Assembly: GCF_014385005.1 (NCBI RefSeq)
Contig: NZ_JACRSZ010000020.1
Location: 1 to 44,794 of the forward strand
DNA from: Jingyaoa shaoxingensis
GTDB taxonomy: Bacteria > Bacillota > Clostridia > Lachnospirales > Lachnospiraceae
DNA: 44,794 nucleotides
Direction of reading: 5' to 3'
A program made the translations under genes and the position numbers. The notes under the pieces were generated by a model. That model was not told the origin of the DNA, made no database searches, and saw nothing but the letters and a program-made list of their open reading frames with translations. Positions 1 to 7,999 of this stretch are shown here, one piece after another; position 1 is the first letter of the stretch, and every line of letters begins with the position of its first letter.

Positions 1-116
1 CTACGCTTAGCAACTACCATTACTGACAGTCACCCAAGACTCGCTACTGGCGGTTGGTTAGACCTTACCAGACAGGCATTCCACCTGCTAGACTACTCGC
101 CCTTATCTGGGCGCAC
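1..116 (-). mobile_element. 5' end of a group II intron (partial, runs off the window)
   Basis: Read on the minus strand, the sequence starting at 116 begins GTGCGCCCAGATAAGGGCG, the conserved 5' boundary (GUGCG...) of bacterial group II introns, and continues with domain-I-like sequence to the window edge. The maturase ORF and domains V/VI would lie outside. The upstream exon ends about 10 nt past the stop codon of a small ORF, so the intron sits in an intergenic position. The family is known for retrohoming ribozymes encoding a reverse transcriptase. The identification rests on the 5' consensus only. Confidence 0.6.
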
Positions 117-126
117 AATCTCGATT

Positions 127-297
127 TCACGACATCGTTTCTAATACAGATCTTACCGTACTTTTTAATCTCAGTCCATCCTTTATCACTAGGCGATAGG
201 AAAACTCTTCTGTCTCTGCTCCGCTGGCAAATATTTCATAGCAATATTTCGTAAGTACTTCCTCTTGTTCCGGAGACAGTGTTTGCAAAAGATTCAT
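127..297 (-). CDS. 56-aa hypothetical protein just upstream of the intron
   Basis: A short complete ORF of 56 codons with an ATG start at 297 and a TGA stop, ending about 10 nt before the group II intron. The product is acidic and soluble, with a first half rich in Glu (TLSPEQEEVLTKYCYEIF) and no membrane segment. It faintly resembles the small DUF6809-like proteins of gut Firmicutes mobile elements, but I do not recognise it with confidence. No strong ribosome binding site is visible, so it may be a fragment of a larger decayed gene. Confidence 0.35.
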   Translation of the reverse strand: MNLLQTLSPEQEEVLTKYCYEIFASGAETEEFSYRLVIKDGLRLKSTVRSVLETMS

Positions 298-340
298 GTT
301 AAGAAAAGCAGAGCAAGATTACGCAAGACTTCTTGATAAG

Positions 341-377
341 AAACTTGGTGCTGAGCATAACACCCAACACCAAGTTT
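341..377 (-). terminator. Candidate terminator after the DUF4143-type ATPase gene
   Basis: A 10-bp perfect inverted repeat, AAACTTGGTG / CACCAAGTTT, lies 9 bp beyond the stop codon of the ATPase gene. The following T-run is weak (TTTCTTAT), so termination efficiency is uncertain. Confidence 0.45.
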
Positions 378-385
378 GTCTACAG

Positions 386-1708
386 TTATTCTGATACTTT
401 ATCAAAGAAAGCGATCATATAGAGCGGTAATGTGATTATTCCATCTTCGCCGGTTCCTACATTCCCATCTATGAACTTATATCCATAGCTTATATCTTTA
501 TTATTTTTCATGATCGACTTTAGTGAATTTGCACGTGTATTTCCACTCTTGACCTCAATAGGAACTACTTTTCCATCTTTTTGAATGATTACATCAATTT
601 CTTTTTTCGTTGTCTCATTTTTATAGAAATATAACTGATATCCCTTCTTATAAAGAGCATCTGTTACAGCACATTCAAATATTCCTCCTTTGGAATTTCC
701 TGCCAAGGTATTTTCTATAATATGCTGCTTCAAGGAAAAATCTTTCATCGCCATCAGCAGCGACAAGTCTGTTGTATAAGCTCTGAAAAAATCATCTCTT
801 GCATAATCATTCAGATCAAATCTTATATCTGTTACAAGTTTACACAAATACAACATATCTGCACGAAGTAACCATTCGATACTAGAAAAATACTTCTGTG
901 CCCTGCCTCCATGCTCAACTTCTTTATATTGAAATTTATGATTTTCTTTATCCAATAACTGTTTCGCAAGGGAAAGGTAGCACTTCTCCGCTTTTACTTT
1001 TTCTTCAGCTGTAGCATAATGGGCTATATCATACTGATATCCCTGTAACAGGCTTCTCTGAATCCGGTCAACCTCCCTGAAATCTTTTGTATCTATATAC
1101 TTCTGAACTGCTTCCGGCATACCACCTATAGCGACATACTGCCTAAAATATTTCATCATCTGAGAATGAATCGCCTCTGGAATAGCAGCTTTTGAACTAA
1201 GATATCCACAGATATTCCTTATCATATCCTCAGAGATTCCCATTCCCCAAAGAAACTCCTCAAAGTCTATTCCATACATTTTCAGATAATCAACATACCC
1301 AACAGGATAAGAAGAAGCACGTTTATAATCAATTCCTAGAAGTGATCCTGATGCAATGACATCAAATCTATTATCTAATGCCCAAAACTTAAGAGAAGTT
1401 ATTGCTTCCTGACACTCCTGGATCTCATCCAGAAAAATCATAGTCTTTCCTGGAATAATCTTCTTTTCAGGAAAACGAAACCGCATAGCCATAACCATAT
1501 TATCTACTGTTAGATCACCGGAAAAAATATCAATCGCAGAAGGTATCTGTTTGAAATTAATTTCAACAATTTCTTCATAGTTCTCTTCTGCAAATCTTTC
1601 AACTATATATGTTTTTCCTGTTTGTCTGGCTCCTTGAATTACAAGACATTTTTTGTTTTTTGAATCTACCCATTTTTTTATGTAATGCGTCACTTTTCTT
1701 TTTAACAT
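386..1708 (-). CDS. AAA ATPase with DUF4143 (PD-(D/E)XK-like) C-terminal domain
   Basis: A 440-aa protein. The N-terminal AAA domain has Walker A GARQTGKT (about residues 26-33) and Walker B TMIFLDEIQE; the sensor-like segment VIASGSLLG follows. The C-terminus carries EIDVII...VVPIEVKSG, the nuclease-like D-ExK core found in DUF4143 proteins. I chose the ATG at 1708 because it has AGGAGATG just upstream; the frame stays open to 1816 but that extension overlaps the repeat block. The family is widespread in gut bacteria, often in many paralogues and on mobile DNA, with unproven function (defence or toxin-like roles are speculation). It stands alone, with repeats as its putative control region. 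Confidence 0.85.
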   Translation of the reverse strand: MLKRKVTHYIKKWVDSKNKKCLVIQGARQTGKTYIVERFAEENYEEIVEINFKQIPSAIDIFSGDLTVDNMVMAMRFRFPEKKIIPGKTMIFLDEIQECQEAITSLKFWALDNRFDVIASGSLLGIDYKRASSYPVGYVDYLKMYGIDFEEFLWGMGISEDMIRNICGYLSSKAAIPEAIHSQMMKYFRQYVAIGGMPEAVQKYIDTKDFREVDRIQRSLLQGYQYDIAHYATAEEKVKAEKCYLSLAKQLLDKENHKFQYKEVEHGGRAQKYFSSIEWLLRADMLYLCKLVTDIRFDLNDYARDDFFRAYTTDLSLLMAMKDFSLKQHIIENTLAGNSKGGIFECAVTDALYKKGYQLYFYKNETTKKEIDVIIQKDGKVVPIEVKSGNTRANSLKSIMKNNKDISYGYKFIDGNVGTGEDGIITLPLYMIAFFDKVSE

Positions 1709-1788
1709 AAAACATCTCCTGTTATCAAATAATATTTTTATCAAGAATAACTTTGTAACATTTTTAATTACTATGTTTCTTTTATTAT

Positions 1789-1867
1789 CAACATTTTGGA
1801 AGTCGAAAATGTCCATCCATCAACATTTTAGAAAGCAAAAATATCCATTTATCAACATTTTAGAATA
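1789..1867. repeat. Three 32-bp-spaced repeats upstream of the ATPase gene
   Basis: CAACATTTT recurs at 1789, 1821 and 1853, exactly 32 bp apart. The first two full units are similar over their length (each contains TCCATC or TCCATT near the end), and the third keeps about 15 bp. They lie 80-160 bp upstream of the ATPase start. The regular three-helical-turn spacing suggests a protein-binding array or the ATPase's own operator; this is inference. Confidence 0.6.
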
Positions 1868-1889
1868 TTATATCATTGATCAAGATATA

Positions 1890-2111
1890 TTAAAAGACTT
1901 TTTCCATTTCATACAATTTCTTCTGAAGCTCCGGTTCAACGAAATTCCATATTCCTTCATTGAAGCTTATGAAAGGCTTCTCCATATCTTCAGTTGCGAA
2001 AATCAGGGCATTTTTGTTACTTTTCTTAACCGCACAGTCTGTGAAATTTTTAAATTCCTTATCAGTGACCGGTTGCTGCATCAGAATCTCTACAGGAGAA
2101 ATGCGGCATGG
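1890..2111 (-). pseudogene. Fragment of an AraC-family transcriptional regulator
   Basis: The open frame encodes about 73 aa ending in KPFISFNEGIWNFVEPELQK. This matches the linker region of AraC-type regulators in which a phrase like FLSFNEEMWNFFEPELQKRL precedes the two helix-turn-helix motifs. The N-terminal sensing part and the whole DNA-binding domain are absent and the frame opens after a stop, so this is a remnant. It sits next to a RhuM-like fragment in a 580-bp stretch without intact genes. Confidence 0.55.
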
Positions 2112-2145
2112 TCAGTTCTTCTTTACTTGCCTCAATCACAAGGGG

Positions 2146-2271
2146 CTAATGCGAGAGTATGCTTAACATCAAACAATACTTCTGTGTCAACCAGACTGTT
2201 TCCTGTTCAGGGTTTATTTGAACTTCAATATTAATATTACCATCCGTGAATAATATTATTTCATTTTTCAT
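2146..2271 (-). pseudogene. N-terminal fragment of a RhuM/virulence-protein-like gene
   Basis: The ATG at 2271 with AAGGT upstream opens a 41-aa frame whose first 31 residues include EQETVWLTQK, the hallmark N-terminus of RhuM-family proteins (typically ...DTVWLTQAQMAELF). The sequence leaves the family after that point and stops, so most of the gene (usually about 300 aa) is missing. It lies 19 bp downstream of yccF. Confidence 0.5.
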
Positions 2272-2290
2272 TAATAAGACCTTACACATT

Positions 2291-2653
2291 CTACCCTATC
2301 ACACTCGCACCAAATGGCATGAAAGAGAGTCTCGCCATCTTGAAAAACTGCTTTCCAAATGGAATTCCAACTATCGTAACACACCAAATACAACCAACTA
2401 TCAGGTTTCCAAGTGCCATTTCCCATCCAAAAAATATAATCCATATAAGATTTATCAGAAACGAAAACATTCCATTTCCATATACAATTTCTTTTCCAAA
2501 CGGCCAGAATGCCAGGGTTGCAAATTTAAAGCATTGCAGACCTACCGGAATTCCAATAATTGTAATACACCATATGCATCCTGCAAAAACCCAGGCCAGT
2601 CCGCCCAGTAATCCTCCAAATATAAACCAAAGGATATTACCTATAGTTCTCAT
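2291..2653 (-). CDS. yccF: YccF domain-containing inner-membrane protein
   Basis: A 120-aa hydrophobic protein with the duplicated YccF motif: two copies of GCIWC-x-T-x-x-GIP (around residues 25-37 and 87-99), each followed by an F-K-x-A segment and a conserved P-F-G. The length is near the family norm. It is a predicted multi-pass membrane protein of unknown biochemical role. It is the last gene of a three-gene cluster with the 72-aa protein (26 bp upstream) and the LURP-one protein. Confidence 0.88.
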   Translation of the reverse strand: MRTIGNILWFIFGGLLGGLAWVFAGCIWCITIIGIPVGLQCFKFATLAFWPFGKEIVYGNGMFSFLINLIWIIFFGWEMALGNLIVGCIWCVTIVGIPFGKQFFKMARLSFMPFGASVIG

Positions 2654-2679
2654 GACAACACATCCCCCTTATCCAATGT

Positions 2680-2898
2680 CTAATATTCTTTTGAGATTTC
2701 CTCTGTTATCTCATATATCTCTTTGAATTTTTCTAAGTCCTCTGGAGATCTGATCAGCATGATTTCTTCGATTTTTCCGGTCCGTATGTCTTTGAACCCT
2801 GCTACTTCTTCTCCAGTACAAATGCTTGCACGAATAACTGGTTTCATATGTTCTCTGTCATATGTTTTTTTCACGATTTTCTTTTTGAATAATCCCAT
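2680..2898 (-). CDS. Conserved small hypothetical protein (72 aa)
   Basis: A 72-aa soluble protein beginning MGLFKKKIVKKTYDREHMKP, then VIRASICTGEEVAGFKDIRT and an acidic tail. Similar short proteins occur in many Lachnospiraceae and are sometimes mislabelled aspartate dehydrogenase; the length is far too small for that. There is no membrane segment. It is preceded by GGAGGTAG and lies 45 bp after the LURP-one gene, so probably co-transcribed. Function unknown. Confidence 0.7.
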   Translation of the reverse strand: MGLFKKKIVKKTYDREHMKPVIRASICTGEEVAGFKDIRTGKIEEIMLIRSPEDLEKFKEIYEITEEISKEY

Positions 2899-2943
2899 GC
2901 TACCTCCCCATCTCCGAATATCTTTGACACCAAGATCAACTAT

Positions 2944-3414
2944 CTAATTCCTGGAACATTTTTCTCCATCAATCGCAAGTACGAACATCAACGCATCCAA
3001 TGCATTTCCTGGATCCTGCACATCAATAACATATGTATCAGTCATGTGAAACAGTTCTTTACTAACCCGTGCAATTGAATAACCGTTTTGATTAAGAATG
3101 CTATAGTCCCATTCCATAATGGTTCCATCAATATGCCATCCATTGTAATCAATATTATAATGTGGCGTCAGGAATGAGAATTCTTTGCTCAGGCATCCGA
3201 TATAACTGCCGTTTTTATAAATTTCAAATTTAGGAAGAAAAGTAAGTACTTTCTGAACAACCATTCCTACTTCATTTCCATAGGCATCATAAATTACAAG
3301 TTTATGTCCCCAGGACAACTGGCCTTTTACTACATAAACAGTGTTGCCTGCTTCATCATAGATATCATAGCTGTCAAACCATGAAAACAGCCTTTGTTTA
3401 AATAATAGCTTCAT
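2944..3414 (-). CDS. LURP-one-related / Tubby-like beta-barrel protein
   Basis: A 156-aa protein with the repeating beta-strand pattern of the LURP-one-related family: FSWFDSYDIYDEAGNTVY, then GHKLVIYDAYGNEVGM, then FEIYKNGSYIG, and a final YVIDVQDPGNALDALMFVLAID. The C-terminal hydrophobic helix that fills the barrel is present. Family members may bind phosphoinositides or act as scramblase-like proteins in eukaryotes; the bacterial role is unknown. It is the first gene of the cluster leading to yccF. Confidence 0.85.
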   Translation of the reverse strand: MKLLFKQRLFSWFDSYDIYDEAGNTVYVVKGQLSWGHKLVIYDAYGNEVGMVVQKVLTFLPKFEIYKNGSYIGCLSKEFSFLTPHYNIDYNGWHIDGTIMEWDYSILNQNGYSIARVSKELFHMTDTYVIDVQDPGNALDALMFVLAIDGEKCSRN

Positions 3415-3589
3415 AACTTTTCACCGCTCTCTCCAACAGACATAATAGGTTCTTTATAAGTACCATAATACCATGCCATTACACCTTAAAAAACATGTAA
3501 ATCGAAGAATTAACCCATCTTATTTCACGGATTATGATAAAACACATATTACCAGCTATAAATCTCTACTTGTTCACAAAAAGATATAA

Positions 3590-3629
3590 AAAAGACCATC
3601 TACTGCTTGTTTACGGTAAATGATCTTTT
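3590..3629 (-). terminator. Rho-independent terminator after the flavodoxin-ferredoxin gene
   Basis: On the minus strand AAAAGATCAT pairs with ATGGTCTTTT (one G-U pair), followed by a T-run (TTTTTTATATC). It is 84 bp downstream of the stop at 3713. The rest of the 3415-3712 gap holds only AT-rich sequence and the presumed LURP-one promoter, which I could not pin down. Confidence 0.7.
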
Positions 3630-3712
3630 CATTGCAATATTTAATTAAATATCATACTGAGCCGATTGTTCACGTATCAATTTACATGTTTCTCATTGTA
3701 TTGCTCGCCCTA

Positions 3713-4468
3713 TTATAAATACAATTTGTTTTCCTTCCTACTGGAACAAACCTTCTTCATTTTCAGTCCAGCGATAAAACTGACAAGCTTACTGTAATTT
3801 CTTGCTTTCTTCGGACAGACTGCTACACAGTGCATACAAGAAATGCACTTATCCTTATCGGTCATCTTTGGATTGTCCAACGGAATGGCACCTGCCGGGC
3901 ATTCTTTTGCGCACAGACCGCAGGAAGTGCATTTTCCATTTGCAGCAGGTTTGAGCGGAACACCACCATATTCTCGATATGGTCTGTTTCCCGGAAATGC
4001 AGGTGTACTTTGTGCTTCGCTGTTTTGCATAATCTTTGCGGCAAATTCCAGCAATTCCTTTTCATCCTGCCGATCCGGGCGTCCGGTTCCAAATTGGTGC
4101 ATCAGGGAATGCTCCGCGACAGCCTCCATTCCTGCGATACATACAAATCCTGATGCCTCCAGAACATCCTGTAGTTCCAATAGAGTATCATCAATCATAC
4201 GGTTTCCAAATACTGCCACAAGAATTGCTTTCGTACCATCTGCCTTTACTTTGCGAAACATATCCGTTACAACTGATGGAATGCGTCCACCGTAAGACGG
4301 TACAGCAACCAAACATAGGTCCTTTTTTTCAAATTTCACCTTCATGAGTTTATCTGGTTCTTTAATTAGGTCGATTTCTTCAGCATCCAGCTTCGTCCCT
4401 TTCGCAACAATATCTGCTACTTTCTCTGTACCCCCTGTCGGGCTGAAAAATATGTTATAAAATCTCAT
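3713..4468 (-). CDS. EFR1-type flavodoxin-ferredoxin fusion protein
   Basis: A 251-aa protein. Residues 1-140 form a flavodoxin-like domain starting FYNIFFSPTGGTEKVADIV, where SPTGGT is the FMN phosphate loop. Residues about 175-220 contain two 4Fe-4S clusters: CTSCGLCAKECP and CISCMHCVAVCP. This matches the EFR1 family of flavodoxin plus bacterial ferredoxin fusions, thought to shuttle electrons in anaerobes; the partner enzymes are not encoded nearby. The start has GGAGGATCATT upstream. It appears monocistronic, with its own promoter and terminator. Confidence 0.88.
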   Translation of the reverse strand: MRFYNIFFSPTGGTEKVADIVAKGTKLDAEEIDLIKEPDKLMKVKFEKKDLCLVAVPSYGGRIPSVVTDMFRKVKADGTKAILVAVFGNRMIDDTLLELQDVLEASGFVCIAGMEAVAEHSLMHQFGTGRPDRQDEKELLEFAAKIMQNSEAQSTPAFPGNRPYREYGGVPLKPAANGKCTSCGLCAKECPAGAIPLDNPKMTDKDKCISCMHCVAVCPKKARNYSKLVSFIAGLKMKKVCSSRKENKLYL

Positions 4469-4506
4469 AATGATCCTCCTTCTGATTCCGATTTGTTTAT
4501 TGTCCT

Positions 4507-4534
4507 TTTATAACGGTTGACCAATTGTTTTCAA
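4507..4534 (-). promoter_or_regulatory. Promoter of the flavodoxin-ferredoxin gene
   Basis: On the minus strand TTGAAA, a 16-bp spacer, then TATAAA, about 40 bp upstream of the start codon. The spacer carries the near-palindrome ATTGGTCAACCGT, which resembles operators of MarR/TetR-type repressors; no such regulator is adjacent. Confidence 0.5.
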
Positions 4535-4540
4535 TAGTCT

Positions 4541-5353
4541 TTATATGTTTGAAAGGAATTCTTCTATCAAACTATTTATCATCTCCGGTTTATCTGTATT
4601 AGAATTATGACCGGCCCCTTCAATCCACTTTAAAGGAATTTTCGTTTTTCGATGCCATTCTCTGTTATACCTTATGCATGAGCCGGCATGATCCTTTGTA
4701 CCACATATCAACAGGGAAGGACATTTGATTTCATATGGCAGATCCTTTTCCATTGCCTCTGCCAGAATACGAAACCCATGCCCGGCAATTTGGGCATAAC
4801 GATGCTGATCACCATCATAGACTAGCATCATTTCTTTCATCAGATTTCTGCCATAATTAGAAGTTGCAACTCCCTCAGTTCCGGATTTCAAAAGCAACTT
4901 CCATGGGTAATGTGCATATACTGGTTCCATTCTTTTCAGAAGCCAGATCTCCACTGCTGTCACATAGTTTCTCTGGAGCGGTGCTGAATCAATGGAAATA
5001 AAACCTGCCAGCCGGTCAGGATACAATTGTGCATAAGCCTGTCCCACATATCCTCCCATTGATTGACCGATTATAATTGGTTTTATGATTTCTTCTTTTT
5101 CAAAAATCCCATTCAGCCATTTTGCCTTATCAAACAGATCAAATTCAAACCGAAACGGCCAGGATGAGGCATGAGCCGGTGCATCCCATACAATAATATT
5201 ATATTTTCCATCGAAGTACTCAACCTGTTTATCAAATAATCTATGGTCAGCAGTCAACCCCGGAAGAAATACAAGCGTCGTTGTATCCAAACTCAGAATA
5301 CTTGACCAATAGTGAATCGTTCCACAAGGAGTTTGATATGTACTTTCTTTCAA
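4541..5353 (-). CDS. Alpha/beta hydrolase
   Basis: A roughly 270-aa alpha/beta-hydrolase-fold enzyme. The nucleophile elbow is GQSMGG (serine near residue 98), the oxyanion region FLPGLTADHRLF, the acid region LLICGTKDHAGS, and the catalytic histidine GAGHNSNTDKPE near the end, so the triad looks complete. The frame opens at a GTG (5368), but GGAGG lies 5-8 bases before two TTG codons, so I place the start at the TTG at 5353. Substrate unknown. It is the last gene of the operon that begins with the phospholipase-D-like gene. Confidence 0.85.
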   Translation of the reverse strand: MKESTYQTPCGTIHYWSSILSLDTTTLVFLPGLTADHRLFDKQVEYFDGKYNIIVWDAPAHASSWPFRFEFDLFDKAKWLNGIFEKEEIIKPIIIGQSMGGYVGQAYAQLYPDRLAGFISIDSAPLQRNYVTAVEIWLLKRMEPVYAHYPWKLLLKSGTEGVATSNYGRNLMKEMMLVYDGDQHRYAQIAGHGFRILAEAMEKDLPYEIKCPSLLICGTKDHAGSCIRYNREWHRKTKIPLKWIEGAGHNSNTDKPEMINSLIEEFLSNI

Positions 5354-5414
5354 CAAGTTCACCTCCACAATTTCCTCAGCCCAGTCATCAGCGAAATCAT
5401 CCGGATCATCATAA

Positions 5415-5868
5415 TTATACAGTCTCTCCCTTAAGAGTCCTGGTATTCTGGATAATATACAGAGCGACCGATATGACCATCATTATAGCGCACAAACCAA
5501 TCAACAGATCTGATACCATCGGTGTAATGTGGAACCATATAATATGCACCGCTGCAGTTCCATATAATAAAAAGGTTACTATCTTTCCATGCCAGTCTGC
5601 ACCATGTACTTTTCCTGTCTTTTGTATCACAAGACATCCACTGACTACCATATACAGCTCCTTACCTGCCATTATTACGATTAAAAGAAGCACATGCGGA
5701 AAACGAGTAAACAGACAGCAATAAGATTTCACCAGCTAACAGAGGATTTTTCTTTACACAATAACTCCATATAATTACCGGAATCAGACAAAGCCGAAAA
5801 AAAGAAAGAAGATTAGGAACCGTAATAATTCTATTCAAATTTTCTTCCTGATTCACTTCACTCTGCAT
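5415..5868 (-). pseudogene. CDP-alcohol phosphatidyltransferase, frameshifted and lacking its catalytic motif
   Basis: The start overlaps the upstream gene by 11 bp and has GAGGTGACC before ATG. The N-terminal part (ITVPNLLSFFRLCLIPVIIW) is typical of PgsA/CDP-alcohol phosphatidyltransferases. After LLLS the frame changes; the C-terminal half continues in another frame (FTRFPHVLLLIVIMAGKEL...) with the expected membrane helices. The catalytic motif (D-x2-DG-x2-AR-x8-G-x3-D-x3-D), which should lie exactly at the junction, is missing. An internal deletion of roughly 100 bp that also shifted the frame explains this. The product would be inactive. In life the family makes phosphatidylglycerol phosphate or cardiolipin from CDP-diacylglycerol. 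Confidence 0.75.
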
Positions 5869-6922
5869 GTACGGTCACCTCACTTTCCTTTTTTTTCGAC
5901 ATAAGCCAATAAAACATAGAACAAAATATTAATGCAAATACAACGCCAAAAACATTCTGAATCACTCTAAGACCAACTGCTCCTTTTAGTCCATAACTCT
6001 CTGTAGCAATGGCCAAAGCACCAAATGTGTTAAATACTGCCTGCCAGCCATATTTTGCAGAAAGTCCTACACCAATTCCGCCAAGGATTCCTATGTATGT
6101 ATAGATGGATGAAGGAAGCAGAAAATATAGTACTGTAAAACATATAACACCTGCAATATTTCCGACAATCCTTTTACGGACTCTGTATTGCATGTCCTCC
6201 ATAAATGGTAAGATTGCTGACATTGCCGCAATTCCAGCCCACATTGCCCGTGGCATATTGCAGAGTTCCGCAATGCAGAGTACTGCCGGTACGCATATGA
6301 TCTGACATAACTGCCACTTTGTTCTGGAAGAAGATATATCAAATTCCTGTACCAAATCATTCAAATTTCTTTTATACGTTCTGTTTTTATGATTTCGATA
6401 AAATACGAAGCAGGTAAGTGCTGCACCTAATGCCATTCCGGTTAATCGCATCTGATAACTTTTTCCTGTTACATCATATCCATACAATAACAGATAACCA
6501 AGAACCAATGTGGATTGGTTAAACATGAATGGGTTATGACATCCGAACAGAATCAGCACTGCCAGTGCAGCAATGTTTAACAGCATTCCAAGTACCGGTG
6601 AAAGCTGGTTTGCTAAATGCGGACATACAGTCATAATTACAAAGAACAAAGCCAAAATCATCGTAGATTGTCCGGTGTGGATCCCCAGATCCGCATTCCG
6701 AAACACCATGAGACATAATAAGACTACTACACCTACAATGCTGTTCTCATTTCCAAATAGGATGCTGAAAATACTAACAAAGAAAAAACAAAATGCCATT
6801 GTAACAGCTATCTTCACCAGATATACCCACATATGATATAATTTTTCTTTTGGTGTTTCACTCTTTTTCAACAGGTTTTTAGAACCTGCCTGATTTAACT
6901 GCAACTCCTGATAAAATGTCAT
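5858..6922 (-). CDS. FUSC-family membrane protein (aromatic acid exporter-like)
   Basis: A 354-aa integral membrane protein with about ten hydrophobic helices in two blocks (residues 34-175 and 205-345) separated by a basic cytosolic loop (FYRNHKNRTYKRNLNDLVQE). The second half repeats a fusaric-acid-resistance signature around MWAGIAAMSAILPFMEDMQYRVRKRIVGNIAG. FUSC proteins are putative efflux pumps; the substrate here is unknown. It lies 33 bp behind the histidine kinase gene and overlaps the broken phosphatidyltransferase gene, so it belongs to the same transcript. Confidence 0.8.
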   Translation of the reverse strand: MTFYQELQLNQAGSKNLLKKSETPKEKLYHMWVYLVKIAVTMAFCFFFVSIFSILFGNENSIVGVVVLLCLMVFRNADLGIHTGQSTMILALFFVIMTVCPHLANQLSPVLGMLLNIAALAVLILFGCHNPFMFNQSTLVLGYLLLYGYDVTGKSYQMRLTGMALGAALTCFVFYRNHKNRTYKRNLNDLVQEFDISSSRTKWQLCQIICVPAVLCIAELCNMPRAMWAGIAAMSAILPFMEDMQYRVRKRIVGNIAGVICFTVLYFLLPSSIYTYIGILGGIGVGLSAKYGWQAVFNTFGALAIATESYGLKGAVGLRVIQNVFGVVFALIFCSMFYWLMSKKKESEVTVHAE

Positions 6923-6955
6923 ATAAATCCTCCCATCTTCTAATTTATCTTAAAA

Positions 6956-7999
6956 CTATATAATCTCATCTTTCTGCTTTGGCAGCCCTATAACAAATCT
7001 GCATCCACCATATTCACGGTTTTCTGCTTTGATTGTTCCTCCGGCACTATCTACAATCCGTTTTACAAGTGCAAGACCTAAGCCATTTCCTTCTGCTTTA
7101 TGAGATCCATCTACCTGATAGAACTTGTCAAATATTCTGGTTTTCACATCATCCTCTATTCCCGGTCCTTCATCTTCCAGAATAAACATTACAGAATCCT
7201 TTTCCTGCTTCAGAAACATCATAATTGTCCCCTTTGCAGGACTGAACTTAATCGCATTATCTAAAAGATTCATCCATATATGCATAAAAAGTCCTTCATT
7301 CCCAGTATATTTAACTTCCTCCAATTCTACCTGGAAACCAATTTCTTTTTCTGTCCATTTTGTTTCCAATGAAAGAAATGCCTGGCGGATCTGTTCATCC
7401 AGACGATATTCTGTTTTTTTCATTGGTATATTCTGATTCTCTAACTTGGATAACAGCAAAATATTACCAACCAATCCGGAAAGTCTTTGGGTGTTAAACA
7501 GGATTTTTTCTACATATTCCTCTTGATCCGGAGACAGTTCTTCTCCCTGAAGCAGCATTGTATACCCTTCAATGGCATTGATCGGGGTCTTAAACTCATG
7601 AGAAACATTGGAGACAAAATCCATCTGCAGTACTTCTGTTGCACGAAGCTCTTTTGTCATCACATTAAAACTCTGGTAAGATTCTCCAACTTCTGCGATA
7701 CGGCTGTTCGTTTCCAAGTGCTGTTCAAAATCTCCCTGCGAAACTTCCTTCATTGCTTTACTAAGTCTGGTAATTGGTTCCAGCAACCTTGCATTGATAA
7801 AGGAAGTAATCAGCCCTGCAATCAATGTATTAAAAATCAAAAGCCAGCCAAGCACAGGTATGCTGCCAGGCAGATTAAAAAAATGATTCAAAAAAGCAAA
7901 TAATAACGCAGATATGACTGTTGAAAATACGAGTGCCAGCCAGATTGCACCAGTCAGACAGGATCGGATCCGCAATCCTTTTTCTTTCTTTTGTTCCAT
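6956..7999 (-). CDS. HAMP-domain sensor histidine kinase
   Basis: A 347-aa kinase. Two membrane helices (about 18-40 and 47-68) enclose an almost absent extracellular loop (FFNLPGSIP), so it is an intramembrane-sensing type. HAMP follows (72-125). The phosphoacceptor is H134 in NVSHEFKTPINAIEGY; the N box is WMNLLDNAIKFS, G1 is DEGPGIEDD, and G2 is GNGLGLALVKRIV. It partners the preceding response regulator: the stop and start overlap in TAATG. With so small a sensor loop it probably detects membrane or envelope stress, which fits the neighbouring PLD and FUSC genes (inference). Confidence 0.92.
   Translation of the reverse strand: MEQKKEKGLRIRSCLTGAIWLALVFSTVISALLFAFLNHFFNLPGSIPVLGWLLIFNTLIAGLITSFINARLLEPITRLSKAMKEVSQGDFEQHLETNSRIAEVGESYQSFNVMTKELRATEVLQMDFVSNVSHEFKTPINAIEGYTMLLQGEELSPDQEEYVEKILFNTQRLSGLVGNILLLSKLENQNIPMKKTEYRLDEQIRQAFLSLETKWTEKEIGFQVELEEVKYTGNEGLFMHIWMNLLDNAIKFSPAKGTIMMFLKQEKDSVMFILEDEGPGIEDDVKTRIFDKFYQVDGSHKAEGNGLGLALVKRIVDSAGGTIKAENREYGGCRFVIGLPKQKDEII

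Noticed and set aside
54..254. 66-aa plus-strand ORF at the left edge
   Set aside because: It runs antisense through the group II intron end and the 56-aa ORF, with no binding site and no protein-like pattern.
1709..1816. N-terminal extension of the DUF4143 ATPase
   Set aside because: The extra 36 codons run into the 32-bp repeats, whereas the ATG at 1708 has a good ribosome binding site.
1773..2234. 153-aa plus-strand ORF over the repeat block
   Set aside because: It is antisense to the repeats and to the AraC-like and RhuM-like fragments, which carry the recognisable protein signals.
4541..5368. GTG at 5368 as start of the alpha/beta hydrolase
   Set aside because: That GTG overlaps the GGAGG that would serve as the ribosome binding site for the TTG codons at 5356/5353.
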